This document shows, one piece after another, positions 8,623 through 18,411 of a stretch of 64,000 bases of DNA. This DNA comes from CAVXTT01 sp963764685 (GTDB lineage Bacteria; Bacteroidota; Ignavibacteria; Ignavibacteriales; Ignavibacteriaceae), in assembly GCA_963764685.1 (NCBI GenBank), contig CAVXTT010000003.1, forward strand, positions 85,465 through 149,464, written 5' to 3'. Made by a program: the position numbers and the translations under genes. How positions within the stretch are numbered: position 1 is the first letter of the stretch; every line of letters begins with the position of its first letter. Under the pieces are notes generated by a model. The model did no database searches. It was not told the origin of the DNA and saw only the letters and a list, made by a program, of their open reading frames with translations.

Positions 8623-9750
8623 TCAATTAGTAACACCACATTCGTTGATTACCCGGTCATAGAATTGTAGTGTTTTATCCGTAATAACATCTATATTGAA
8701 GAAATCCTGTGCCCTTTTTCTTGAGGCTGCGCCGAAGTGTTCCCTGTCGCCTGGTGATTGTATCAGCCTTTCCAGTTTAAGCTGCAGATCCCCGGCATCT
8801 TTTACCTTGAATAAATATGAAGTGACTCCATCAATTGCAATATCCAGTACTCCATCCGAATTAGAGCACACAGAGGGAAGGCCGATTCCCATCGCTTCAA
8901 CAAGAGCAATTCCAAATGCCTCTGCGTGGGACGGAAAAGCGAAAATATCCATTCCGTTAAGGACTGTTTCGGTATCACTCCGGTACCCGGTAAAAATTAA
9001 ATTCTTTAAGCCTTCTTTCTCAGCAAGATCTTTTATTTTCTTCTCATACTCCATCTCCCCCCTGCTGGCTTCACCTACAATAATATATTTAAGGCTGGCA
9101 TACTTTTGATTCAATCCTGCTGCTGCGGCAATGAATTCCTCGTGTCCTTTTCCGGGACTGAACCTTGCAATCATTCCAATTAATAATTCGTTCTCTCCAG
9201 CATTAAATTCATTCCTTGCTTTTTCTCTTTTAACGGGGTCGGGTGAAAATCTTACTGTATCTATGCCGTTAGGAATGATATGAACTTTATCTTCCTGGAT
9301 CGGGCAGGTTTTTAACAGATTATCTTTTATAACGGTGCTGATAGCTACAGCGGCATTCAGCCTGCCGTATATCCACCGGTGCATCCTGTCCTTTTTATCA
9401 ATAAAAGAACCAAGATGCTTTGTCATTATTAAAGGAGTTTTATTCTTGCTTAAATCGAGTGCAGGAACGATCTGCCACAGGTCTTTGGAATAGTGGGAAT
9501 GGATAAGATCAAAACGTCCCCGCCTGATGATAGAAATGATCTTATATATACCCGAAGGTTTTAAGTACCCTGCAGACTTCAGAGTATTTATGATAAGTCC
9601 AAGACTGTTTGCTTCAATATGAAGTCTTGAACCCTCAAGACAAAGAAGCTCAACATTTACTTTGTTTTTCAGAAGCTGTTTCAGAGATGTAAGGGTATAC
9701 ATTTCCATCCCTCCCCAGCTTTTCGAAAGACAGCTTACAAGTATTTTCAT
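8623..9750 (-). CDS. Glycosyltransferase family 4 (GT-B fold)
   Basis: 375 residues. The N-terminus (MKILVSCLSKSWGGMEMYTL) is the donor-independent Rossmann half with the GG(M/A)E motif of GT4 enzymes. The C-terminal half has GMIARFSPGKGHEEF and the E-x7-E signature (EAFGIALVEAMGIGLPSV) that holds the nucleotide-sugar. A retaining transfer of a hexose to a cell-surface glycan or lipid is expected; the donor and acceptor cannot be told. It starts one base after the SpoIID gene stop, so the two form an operon. That suggests, but does not prove, a shared envelope role. Confidence 0.85.
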   Translation of the reverse strand: MKILVSCLSKSWGGMEMYTLTSLKQLLKNKVNVELLCLEGSRLHIEANSLGLIINTLKSAGYLKPSGIYKIISIIRRGRFDLIHSHYSKDLWQIVPALDLSKNKTPLIMTKHLGSFIDKKDRMHRWIYGRLNAAVAISTVIKDNLLKTCPIQEDKVHIIPNGIDTVRFSPDPVKREKARNEFNAGENELLIGMIARFSPGKGHEEFIAAAAGLNQKYASLKYIIVGEASRGEMEYEKKIKDLAEKEGLKNLIFTGYRSDTETVLNGMDIFAFPSHAEAFGIALVEAMGIGLPSVCSNSDGVLDIAIDGVTSYLFKVKDAGDLQLKLERLIQSPGDREHFGAASRKRAQDFFNIDVITDKTLQFYDRVINECGVTN

Positions 9751-9751
9751 C

Positions 9752-11101
9752 TTAATAAATTTTCAGCAGGCTGGCGCCTGAAAAATAATGCAGCAGTATC
9801 TCATCAAACTGGTATCCCTTTAATGCCATTACTGCAGCGCCTATCTGGCAAAGTCCTACACCGTGACCCCATCCGGCACCCCGGATAATAAATCCCGAAG
9901 GAATACCGTTTACAATTTCTTTCTTTTCAACAATGAATGCAGAGCTGTAGAGATGAGTTTTTGAAAGAAGGCGTCTTATTTCCAGTTCCTTCCCGACAGT
10001 TAAAGAATTTTTTGTTCCTTTAATTCCGATCTTAATAAGCCGTGATGAAAATCCTCTCTCCAGCGGAACGATATCGAGTATCTCACCAAAATCAATTCCG
10101 CTCTTCTCTTTTAATATCCCGGAAATTTCAGCTTGTGAATATTCAACTTCCCACCGGTAGAAATTTATTGTTTCCTGGTCATAATCATTAAGTATCTGGC
10201 TTAATACTTTTTTCTCCCTGGTATTGCAGTATGCGGGAGGTGATCCTGTTATCCATTTGCGGGCATTCTCTTCTTTAGAAAAATCCAGCCGGTACCCATC
10301 GGGTTCAAATTTATTATCTATTACCGAAGACAGATAAGGCTGCGGTATATGCTCCCAGGTATTTTCAAATGATTCGGTAATGCCGCCGCAGGCTTTAGAA
10401 TAGCGGGTGTCGCATATCGAATTTCCCGAGGTAAGAACTATCCCGTAAGTCTGGTTTACTGCAATATGTGCTGTCTCCGAAACAATTTTTGTTATCCCCT
10501 GGTAACGCTGGCAGTGATCATCCGAACAGACATTAAATAATGTATGATCTTCCCGGTTATACCACTTCATCACTTCGTTAGGGTTTTTAGACTGCTGACT
10601 TTTCTCTTTTTTATCTTTCTTCTTTCCGGCTTTTTGCATTTGCGAAAGGACCCAGCTTCTCGATACAACTGCATGAGACTTAAGAAACTGTAATGAACTT
10701 CTTGCGTTCATTTCGGAAGAGATAACGCTTGTAAGGTATTTTTCAAGAGGAAGGGTATTAATGATCTGGATCTTATCTTCAACTTTTAAAAGTGTAAGAG
10801 CACCGATAAACCGCTGCTTCTCTTTTCTCTCCCAATGAAACTTTGACCCGATAATAACATCCCTTATAAGGAAAGATTCTGTTCCTAAATCTCTTGGTTC
10901 GAAGGTTATGGATTCACCGAATTCGAATTTCTCCTGCCCTTTTTTGCAGATTATTTTATTGCCTGATAACTCTGCAACGAATCTGCCGCTCAGAAAATTC
11001 TCCGTGCCGGCGGCTTTATAGTCGCCATACAATTCAAAAGTGATCTGTCTGCCAAGCATAATGCCGACCTTTATGGCTGGCTCTTTATCGATCTGGATCA
11101 T
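9752..11101 (-). CDS. SpoIID/LytB domain protein
   Basis: 449 residues. The central part has the SpoIID/LytB landmarks: LEKYLTSVISSEM, LKSHAVVSRSWVLSQ, a DDHCQRYQG cysteine motif, and near the C-terminus WGHGVGLCQIGA followed by YQFDEILLHYFSG. In sporulating Firmicutes SpoIID is a peptidoglycan lytic transglycosylase. In non-sporulating Bacteroidota homologs the domain is common and probably trims glycan strands too, but that is inference. No signal peptide is visible at the chosen start, which is odd for a wall enzyme. The gene is divergent from arginase and co-oriented with the glycosyltransferase that follows it. Confidence 0.85.
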   Translation of the reverse strand: MIQIDKEPAIKVGIMLGRQITFELYGDYKAAGTENFLSGRFVAELSGNKIICKKGQEKFEFGESITFEPRDLGTESFLIRDVIIGSKFHWERKEKQRFIGALTLLKVEDKIQIINTLPLEKYLTSVISSEMNARSSLQFLKSHAVVSRSWVLSQMQKAGKKKDKKEKSQQSKNPNEVMKWYNREDHTLFNVCSDDHCQRYQGITKIVSETAHIAVNQTYGIVLTSGNSICDTRYSKACGGITESFENTWEHIPQPYLSSVIDNKFEPDGYRLDFSKEENARKWITGSPPAYCNTREKKVLSQILNDYDQETINFYRWEVEYSQAEISGILKEKSGIDFGEILDIVPLERGFSSRLIKIGIKGTKNSLTVGKELEIRRLLSKTHLYSSAFIVEKKEIVNGIPSGFIIRGAGWGHGVGLCQIGAAVMALKGYQFDEILLHYFSGASLLKIY

Positions 11102-11266
11102 TTACCAAAAATTTCTATTAATTAAATATAAGAATTATGTCTTTTACTTTCTTCTATGATAACTCTCCCACATGCCCCCAATGTTAGCTTGAATATTGTT
11201 GTATTAAAATTAAAAAAACTTCTATATTTCATAATGTTTTCTAATTTTTAGATCAAATTACAACTT

Positions 11267-12196
11267 ATGAAAAAAATCCGCACCGAAGAAAAAACCGTAA
11301 ATATCGTTGGTTTCCCGATAGACCTTGGATCAGGACGCCGGGGAGTTGATATGGGTCCAAGCGCCCTCAGAATTGCCGGTTTAGCCTCAAAATTACAATC
11401 GCTGGGATATACTGTTATTGATGATGGCGACATACATATTGAAATAATGGAAAAACAAAAGATAACCAATCCCCGCTTGAAGTACGTAGATGAAATAATT
11501 AAGACATCAGGAATACTTGCACAAAGAGTTGAAAAGATCCTTGAAAAAAAACATTTCCCTCTCTGTATCGGCGGAGATCATTCTATGGCGCTTGGTACAA
11601 TTGCGGGGATCTCTGCCCACTGCAGAAAAAATAAACTCAGGCCTGGTGTAATCTGGATAGACGCACACGCAGATATGAATACAGATACAACTTCTCCTTC
11701 CGGAAACATTCACGGTATGCCGCTTGCAGCAAGTTTAGGTTTGGGTAATGAGCGCCTGGTGAATTTTTATGGATTTTCTCCTAAAGTAAAGCCGGAGAAT
11801 TGTGCGCTGATAGGAATAAGGAGTCTGGATCCCCTGGAAAAAATAAATATTAAAGATCTGGATCTGAATGTTTTTACAATGACTGATATTGATAAGATCG
11901 GTATACATAGAATTATTAACAGGGTGCTGAAACATTTCAAAGAAAAAGTTGATCATATTCATGTTAGTTTTGATCTCGACAGCACCGACCCTTCCATAGT
12001 GCCGGGCGTAGGTACTCCTGTTGCGGGGGGATTAAGCTATCGGGAGACTCATCTTCTGATGGAGGCAATTGCCGAATGCGGATGTATGTCATCACTTGAA
12101 GTGACTGAAATAAATCCCATACTGGATAATAAAAATCAAAGTGCAATCTTTGCGGCTGATGTGATTGCCTCCAGTATGGGTCAAAGAATTCTTTGA
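11267..12196 (+). CDS. rocF: Arginase
   Basis: 309 residues, normal for the family. It carries all manganese-binding motifs of the ureohydrolase fold: GGDHS (residues 102-106), DAHAD (132-136) and SFDLDxxDP (234-242). The substrate loop SPSGNIHGMP (143-152) is the arginase version rather than the agmatinase one. The reaction is L-arginine + water to L-ornithine + urea. No urease or ornithine-utilisation gene is adjacent, so it probably supplies ornithine, polyamine or proline metabolism. It is transcribed divergently from the SpoIID gene across a 165-bp AT-rich promoter region. Confidence 0.92.
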   Translation: MKKIRTEEKTVNIVGFPIDLGSGRRGVDMGPSALRIAGLASKLQSLGYTVIDDGDIHIEIMEKQKITNPRLKYVDEIIKTSGILAQRVEKILEKKHFPLCIGGDHSMALGTIAGISAHCRKNKLRPGVIWIDAHADMNTDTTSPSGNIHGMPLAASLGLGNERLVNFYGFSPKVKPENCALIGIRSLDPLEKINIKDLDLNVFTMTDIDKIGIHRIINRVLKHFKEKVDHIHVSFDLDSTDPSIVPGVGTPVAGGLSYRETHLLMEAIAECGCMSSLEVTEINPILDNKNQSAIFAADVIASSMGQRIL

Positions 12197-12252
12197 GTAA
12201 AATCATAGTGTAATTAAAATGAAATTTCAATTTACCATATAAAGAAGCGGTC

Positions 12253-12762
12253 TTGGAAAAGCACCACTGGATCTTTGTATTTATTATCGCATTTGTATTC
12301 ATTTCAATTTTATTGAATGCATTCGGAATTACTTCTTTGAAAAACGGGGAGATCCTTTCATATGTACTCGCCTTTTATGGTTTAGGCCTTGTATTTATTT
12401 CATTCGGAACGGAGAGAAGGGGCAGTCTTTTCCTCGGTACGGTTGTATTCCTTGTGGGAATTATAGTTTTTATCAGGAACAATTATTCATTCGAAGATGA
12501 TTCGAAAGTTATCATCCCTTCAGTCTTTATGATACTCGGTATCAGCTTCTTTATATTGTTCCTTGATGAAACTTCTCACCGTGTACCATTATACGTGGCA
12601 GTGGTTTTTATGATAATCGGATTATTATTTACGATATTTTCCGGCTCTCCGGGATTTATTAGTTTCTTCAGGGCAATACCGGAAATAATAATTAAAGTTT
12701 TTCCACTTTTAATAATTGCAGTTCTGCTGATTTTACTGCTGCGGAGCAGGCGGGGGCATTAA
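12253..12762 (+). CDS. Polytopic membrane protein of unknown function
   Basis: 169 residues, almost entirely hydrophobic, with about six predicted membrane spans and short polar turns. It ends in a basic tail (RSRRGH) expected in the cytoplasm. There is no ATG until about residue 93, so translation most likely begins at the TTG at 12253, preceded by AAAGAAG. It lies 56 bp after arginase and is likely co-transcribed. It ends 1 bp from the convergent anti-sigma gene. It resembles uncharacterised LiaF/DUF-type membrane proteins only in general architecture. Confidence 0.6.
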   Translation: MEKHHWIFVFIIAFVFISILLNAFGITSLKNGEILSYVLAFYGLGLVFISFGTERRGSLFLGTVVFLVGIIVFIRNNYSFEDDSKVIIPSVFMILGISFFILFLDETSHRVPLYVAVVFMIIGLLFTIFSGSPGFISFFRAIPEIIIKVFPLLIIAVLLILLLRSRRGH

Positions 12763-12763
12763 A

Positions 12764-14245
12764 TTAATTAGTGCCTGAAAGAAGAACGGTCCGTGAAGGG
12801 TTCTCGGAGCCGACATAGGGTTCTTCGGTAAGGAAAACCCGCATATGCTGATTCAGGTTAGTCCTCTGCAGGGAAAAAGGATAGAAATCCTGCTTTGTTG
12901 CTGAAGTAAACCTGTGAACCATATAATTGCGTCCCCCCACATTTATCCAGAATTGATATGACATATTTTCCTTCAGCTCGGGTAATGATGCAGTGTGGAT
13001 ATACCCCTTATTCTCTGAAGGGCTGTATATAACTTTTCCGTAGCTGTAAGCGTTCTCGCTGCCTCCGGCTAAATTAAGTATCCTGCTGTCCTTTTCACTC
13101 AGGATGCTTAAAATCTCCTTACTAACTGTAGTGAAATCCTTCATCGATAAAAGTTCTCCAGACATTTTTTCGTTATCCGTTTTGAATAACTCCAGTTCGG
13201 AATTGAAATAGTAGTAGAGAACTGCTGCTGTTAACACTACGAGAAGAACGGTTACTATTGTACCGGTTGCACTGCCGCTTCTGCGATAATTTCCTGATTC
13301 GGTATATCTTCTCCGTGAGCTTTCCATAACCGGCGGATCCTTTGCTATGGTTTCTGCTCTTGGTACGCGCGGTCTGGGAGGAGTAACTTCCCTTTTTGCT
13401 CCTTCGGCTTTTTTTGCTTCGGCAAAGTAATCTTCAAATTCAATTTTACCTGTAACCTCCTCCGGCTTTATTTCAGCTCCTGCGAGGAAATCACCAAGGG
13501 ATCTTAATGTCTTAGGTTCTTCTTGTTTTGGTTCTTCCTTATTCGGTACTTCCGCTTCCTCTAGAATTTCCGGTACGGGATGAACTTCTGTCTTTTCTTT
13601 TATAACAGGGGTTTCCGGTTCCTCTTCGGGTACATCTTCCGGCGTTTCGTAAAGCTCTTCTTCGATTTGTTTGATTTTATCATCAAGTATTTCAACGACT
13701 GCAATTTCAGGAACATCCGGAACAGATTCTTCCGGCTGCTTACCTTCTTGAGGCTCTTCAGTTTCTTCAGGAGCCAATACTGTTTCCATTTCCGAGCTTA
13801 GGGCTTCCGGTTCAGGAACAGGTTCAATATCCTGGACATAATTCTCAACAACCTGAGATGGCTCCTCTGCAACAGAATCTTCAACCTTGTCTTCCTGATC
13901 TTCAATAACCTCTTCTTCCGTCTCCTGGAGATCAGATATCTCTGTATCTGGAGTGTTCCAATCCTGTAAAACTTCTGAAGCACTTACCGGCGTTACTTTT
14001 TTCTCCTTGGCCTGGTCTTTTATAAAATAAAGCTGCCGGGCAATATTTTCTTTTACCGATTTTGGAGGAGCTTCAGGTTCAAGGATTGAAGGAAGCAGGG
14101 CTGTGAGGTTTTGAAATTCGCCTAACTCCTGGTAAGGATATTCATCCCCCTTCGTAATAAGATTAAGGAGTCTTAAATAATCTGAGGTACTGAGACATCC
14201 GAGTGCATAAGCATACATCATCCCTGTAAATTTATTATCAGCCAT
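12764..14245 (-). CDS. RskA-like anti-sigma factor with a long acidic Glu/Pro linker
   Basis: 493 residues. The N-terminal about 85 residues contain the anti-sigma zinc-finger-like helical region (MYAYALGCLSTSDYLRLLNLI). Residues about 90-300 are a Glu/Pro-rich low-complexity linker. A single membrane span follows (about 328-347), then an RskA-type C-terminal domain with SYQFWINVGG. In the RskA family the cytosolic N-terminus holds the sigma factor and the outer domain senses a signal through regulated proteolysis. The linker of about 200 residues is unusually long for the family. It sits 2 bp after the ECF sigma gene and is co-transcribed with it. Confidence 0.8.
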   Translation of the reverse strand: MADNKFTGMMYAYALGCLSTSDYLRLLNLITKGDEYPYQELGEFQNLTALLPSILEPEAPPKSVKENIARQLYFIKDQAKEKKVTPVSASEVLQDWNTPDTEISDLQETEEEVIEDQEDKVEDSVAEEPSQVVENYVQDIEPVPEPEALSSEMETVLAPEETEEPQEGKQPEESVPDVPEIAVVEILDDKIKQIEEELYETPEDVPEEEPETPVIKEKTEVHPVPEILEEAEVPNKEEPKQEEPKTLRSLGDFLAGAEIKPEEVTGKIEFEDYFAEAKKAEGAKREVTPPRPRVPRAETIAKDPPVMESSRRRYTESGNYRRSGSATGTIVTVLLVVLTAAVLYYYFNSELELFKTDNEKMSGELLSMKDFTTVSKEILSILSEKDSRILNLAGGSENAYSYGKVIYSPSENKGYIHTASLPELKENMSYQFWINVGGRNYMVHRFTSATKQDFYPFSLQRTNLNQHMRVFLTEEPYVGSENPSRTVLLSGTN

Positions 14246-14247
14246 TT

Positions 14248-14826
14248 CTAATCCCCCCCGATCAGATTATCCCTGAAATTATTCAGGGCTACTTTTATTT
14301 TAGATTTTACAGTCGGCAGGGGGATCTTCATATGCTTGGCAATTTCCTGTTCGGATAAACCATCATAGAATGCAAGGTTTAACACGTATTGCTGGGCTTC
14401 AGTTAATTTGTAGAATGCTTTCTCAACACTTCCTTTTATACCGGTAACTGTAACCAGGTCAAGAGGATCGATAGATGAAGAAAGAGTTGGTATGATCGAC
14501 CGGTTCTCAAAATCATCAGAGTACAGCTCATAACCATCGGGATCTCTTCTTCTTCTTAAGACATCGACAGCCTTATTCCTGGTTAAGGTAACTATCCAGG
14601 CATAAACATTTCTTGTTTCGAAATCAAATTGATTTACCTTTCTCCATATTATAAGAAACACTTCAGCCAATATCTCTGCCGCCAGTTCTTCGTCATCCGT
14701 AATTTTTTTTATCATCGGGAACAGAAGCGACGAATAGCGATTATAAAGAATTTCCAATGCTTTAGGGTCATTGTCTGCAACCCGCTGCATCAACTCATAA
14801 TCGGAAGAAGGTATAGAAGTACTCAA
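14248..14826 (-). CDS. ECF-type RNA polymerase sigma factor (SigK-like)
   Basis: 192 residues with the two ECF domains. Region 2 contains DPKALEILYNRYSSLLF and AEVFLIIWRKVNQF for -10 recognition and core binding. Region 4 contains LTEAQQYVLNLAFYDGLSEQEIAKHMKIPLPTVKSKI, the -35 helix-turn-helix. Pairing with a downstream RskA-type anti-sigma fits the SigK group. Such operons usually autoregulate; I could not pick out a specific promoter by eye. Confidence 0.92.
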   Translation of the reverse strand: MSTSIPSSDYELMQRVADNDPKALEILYNRYSSLLFPMIKKITDDEELAAEILAEVFLIIWRKVNQFDFETRNVYAWIVTLTRNKAVDVLRRRRDPDGYELYSDDFENRSIIPTLSSSIDPLDLVTVTGIKGSVEKAFYKLTEAQQYVLNLAFYDGLSEQEIAKHMKIPLPTVKSKIKVALNNFRDNLIGGD

Positions 14827-15149
14827 ACAGTTTTTTCATTTCTTATAAATTATACAAAAGTAAAACTATGATAAGTAAAAAGCAATTAATATTCGCTCTA
14901 ATGAGGAAGGCTGCATGCTTTCCATCGAAAAATTGTGCATTATTCCCACACCCAGACACATTTATTAGTTGGTCTGTTTTTTATGAGGGATTCTTTTTTT
15001 TATTGTTTTGGACAGATATCGGAATTACACATATGTTTACAGAAACCAAGATCAGACAACTCCTATTGGATTTAATGAAACAACCTGGAAAGATCTGACC
15101 AAACACTTATTTCCAGGCCTATCTCTCCTGGTACTTAACCCCTTTAACC
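14827..15149. other. Intergenic gap without a supported gene
   Basis: About 320 bp upstream of the sigma factor gene. A 76-codon open frame on the plus strand (14868-15098) has no ribosome site and no recognisable content. The promoter of the sigma/anti-sigma operon must lie at the left edge (about 14830-14870, AT-rich). I see nothing else. Confidence 0.4.
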
Positions 15150-15380
15150 TCAATACAACCCTTCTTCGAAGGTAATGTTATTGTAAGAGTTTAGTAGGAC
15201 GTAGTAGGGGTTGTGTAGGGGGTAGAGGCTTTTTTTTGTTAGGTGGCGGGTCAAATCCTTCGTGGTATTTATGTTGTATTGATGATTGTGAAGAGTTGAC
15301 AGCTCTAAACCTAAATATTCACTCCCTCTGTTCGGATGAGTTCTTTGGAGCATCAAGTCATACCTGTCCAAAATAGCCAT
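15150..15380 (-). CDS. Hypothetical 76-residue protein with a strong ribosome site
   Basis: A short open frame beginning MAILDRYDLMLQRTHPNRG. It is preceded by a near-perfect Shine-Dalgarno sequence (AGGAGGAGAA) at ideal spacing, much stronger than for most genes here. The product is soluble and rich in His, Asn, Tyr and Leu; no domain recognised. It lies directly beside a composite palindromic repeat (15434-15504). It could be a real orphan gene, the start of a truncated gene or an antisense artefact. Confidence 0.4.
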   Translation of the reverse strand: MAILDRYDLMLQRTHPNRGSEYLGLELSTLHNHQYNINTTKDLTRHLTKKSLYPLHNPYYVLLNSYNNITFEEGLY

Positions 15381-15433
15381 TTCTCCTCCTGATTAAATTT
15401 ATACATATATAATATACTGTTTATGTGGGAATG

Positions 15434-15504
15434 AAACTCCTAGCGGAGTTTGACTGGCGTTTTGTGAATGTTTTTCTACAGATATGAAACCCCTAGCGGG
15501 GTTT
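15434..15504 (-). repeat. Composite double-palindrome repeat, copy 1
   Basis: Read on the minus strand: palindrome AAACCCC-GCTA-GGGGTTT (15487-15504), then CATATCTGTAGAAAAA, a spacer, and palindrome AAACTCC-GCTA-GGAGTTT (15434-15451) followed by CATTCC. The same order, linker word and about 54-bp centre spacing recur at 15604-15673 and 31839-31909. Confidence 0.7.
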
Positions 15505-15603
15505 TCTGAGTACCAAATTATTGTCTCTTTGAATACTTCAATTAATGCATTTGGGGATTTTTAATTTTATAATAAACTACCCAGGCAATTAAATATTTTC
15601 TTA

Positions 15604-15673
15604 AACTCCGTTAGGAGTTATATATCTGTAGAAAAAATACTGCAAACGATTCACTCCAACTCCGTTAGGAGTT
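15604..15673 (+). repeat. Composite double-palindrome repeat, copy 2
   Basis: Palindromes AACTCC-GTTA-GGAGTT at 15604-15619 and again at 15658-15673. The linker after the first is ATATATCTGTAGAAAAA, and the second is followed by GCATTCC. It is oriented opposite to copy 1, about 100 bp away; the pair lies between a small hypothetical gene and alaS. Confidence 0.7.
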
Positions 15674-15810
15674 GCATTCCTGTGTAGGAGCAATCCAAAT
15701 CAATTTAACCTGGACAGGAATGCCTCAGGTATTAAAATACTCTGATTTCTTACCATTTATGCATAATCAATAATTCGTTATCTTTACGAATCCAAAAGAA
15801 ACAATCAAAT

Positions 15811-18400
15811 ATGACTTCAAGAGAAATAAGAGAGCAATTTTTACAATTCTTCAGAGATAAGAACCATAAAATCGTCAGCAGCTCACCTGTAGTTCCCTTT
15901 GATGATCCGACACTACTTTTTACAAATGCCGGTATGAATCAGTTTAAAGATGTATTTCTCGGTACGGGTACACGGGACTATACCCGGGCTGCCGATACTC
16001 AAAAATGTATAAGAGTAAGCGGCAAACACAATGATCTTGAAGAGGTAGGGCACGATACTTATCATCATACTTTTTTTGAAATGCTCGGCAACTGGTCATT
16101 CGGGGATTACTATAAGGCAGAGGCCATCACCTGGGCGTGGGAACTACTTACCGAAGTGTGGAAGTTACCTAAAGAACGTTTGTTCGCTACTGTTTACAGG
16201 ACCGATGATGATGCTTACTCTTTATGGCGCACAAAAACAGATATCAAGCCTAACCATATATTAAGATTCGATGAGAAAGATAATTTCTGGGAAATGGGAG
16301 AAACAGGACCCTGCGGACCCTGCTCCGAGATCCATATTAACCTGAGCGATGATTTTGATAACCCTGTTTATGTTAACGCGGGAGTTCCTGAATGTATAGA
16401 GATCTGGAATCTTGTATTCATTCAATATAACAGGGATGAAAAAGGGCATCTGCATGAACTGCCCGCAAAACACGTCGACACCGGAATGGGATTCGAAAGA
16501 GTATGCGCGATACTCCAGAAGAAAAAGTCTAATTACGATACCGATGTATTTACCCCGATTATTAAACAGTATTTCCGAATTATCCGGAATAAAATATTCA
16601 GATGAACCTGATCAGATTGCAATGCGTGTAATTGCTGATCATATCAGGACATTAGCATTCGCCATAGCTGATGGTGCTGTCCCCGGGAATGAAGGACGAG
16701 GATATGTTCTCAGGAGAATCCTTAGAAGAGCTGCCAGATATGGAAGGAAGTTAAAATTAAGGCAGCCCTTTCAATATAAGATTGTTAGGGATGTTGTCAT
16801 TGCTATGGGAGATGTATTTCCCGAGATCAAAGAGAAGCAGCCGTTCATTGAAAAAGTAATTAAGGCAGAAGAAGAAAGTTTTAATGTAACTCTTGACAGG
16901 GGTATTGAGCTGTTTGAGAAAATTGCATCTGACCTGGAGACGGAGGGAAAAAAGATGATCCCGGGAAATGAAGTATTTCGTCTTTACGATACTTTCGGTT
17001 TCCCGGCAGATCTTACAAAAGTAATGGCATCTGAAAGGAATTTAGAGATAGATGAGATAGGGTTTGATGTACTGATGCAGAAACAGCGTGATATGGGTAG
17101 AGAAGCATCAAAAGATAAATTTTCTTCTATAAATGTTCAGACCCAGGATCTTGAGTCCTTTGAAATTGCAGAAGACATCGGCACAGCATTTTCGGGATAT
17201 GATGAACTTAATTCTTCTTCAATAATTGTAGGGTTAAAAAAAGAAAACGGGAAAGAACTTCTGCTGCTTGACCGCTCCCCGTTTTATGTTGAAGCCGGGG
17301 GACAAATTGATGACACCGGCAGCATCTTGACCGCCGGGAAGATATTTAATGTTATTGACGTGGCTCGTCTTGAAAATAAAATCATTCACGTTATTGATAC
17401 ACAGGATCCTCTGCTTAAAGCTGGAACGGAAGTACTGGCACAGGTTGATGAAATCAGAAGATGGGATATTATGCGTAATCATACAGCGACTCATTTTCTT
17501 CATTCCGCCTTAAGAAAAATTCTTGGAACACACGTGCATCAGGCGGGCTCCTATGTTGGTCCCGACAGGTTAAGATTCGACTTTACACATTACTCCAAAC
17601 TAAATCCTGAGGAAATATCTGCTATCGAATCACTCGTTAATGATAATCTAAGGCAGAATATCCCGCTGCAGCATCACAGGAATATTCCTTTCGACGAGGC
17701 AAAAAAAATGGGTGCCCTGATGTTCTTCGGGGACAAATACGGGGATCGTGTTAATGTTGTACAGTTCGGTGATTTCTCTATGGAATTCTGCGGAGGTACC
17801 CATGTAAAGAATTCATCTGAGATCGGATTATTTAAAATTATCAGTGAATCTTCCATTGCAAGCGGTGTAAGAAGGATTGAAGCAGTTACCGGCGCCGGTG
17901 TAGAGAATTATATATTATCGCAGCTGGAAAAAATGAAGTCCTCTGAAGAAAGAATTATATCGCTTCAGGAAGAAAAAAAGAAGCTTGAGAAGGAGATAGC
18001 CGAGTTTAAGTTAAAATCGAAGCTCAGTCAGGTGGAAACAATAATTGCCAGCGGAACAGATTACTCGGGCATCAGGATTTTCAAAGGAACGGTTAATGCC
18101 GATAATATGGATGAACTGAAATTTTTCGGTGATGAGTTAAGGCTTAAAATGAAATCCGGAATTGGTGTTCTGTTCTCTGTTATCGATAACAAAGCAGGTA
18201 TAGTAGCAGTTGTTTCAGACGATCTGATAAAAGAAAAAAAGTTAAATGCAGGGAAGATAGTAGGTGACCTTGCAAAATTGCTTGGCGGCGGCGGAGGGGG
18301 CAAACCCCATCTTGCTACTGCAGGCGCTAAAGATATAAACAGGATCAATGAAGCATTAAATAATGTTGAAGGTGTTATCAAAAATTACCTGGCTGCATAA
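15811..18400 (+). CDS. alaS: Alanyl-tRNA synthetase, interrupted by a +1 frameshift
   Basis: Together the two frames give a full-length class II enzyme of about 862 residues. The first part (to 16605) has FTNAGMNQFKDVFLG, ETGPCGPCSEI and the aminoacylation core. The second part (to 18400) resumes with ISELSGIKYSDEP and has RGYVLRRILRRAARYGRKL. It also has the editing-site motifs HTATHFLH and FCGGTHV and the glycine-rich C-Ala tail. The frames join cleanly if one A is removed from AAA at 16564-16566 (…TPIINSISELSG…). It charges tRNA-Ala and clears mischarged Ser/Gly. As an essential single-copy gene it is more likely an assembly error than a true break. radA follows after 11 bp. Confidence 0.93.
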
Positions 18401-18411
18401 AGGGGAGGGAA

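Noticed and set aside
14868..15098. 76-codon plus-strand open frame upstream of the sigma factor gene
   Set aside because: No ribosome site, no domain, odd composition, and it overlaps the expected promoter of the sigma operon.
15434..15673. Paired palindromes that might be the ends of an insertion sequence
   Set aside because: No transposase lies between or beside them, and the same unit recurs elsewhere as a compact 70-bp element.
16412..16605. Overlapping start of a separate second protein within alaS
   Set aside because: The residues before the junction in that frame are unlike any synthetase; the continuity of the alaS family sequence shows one frameshifted gene.
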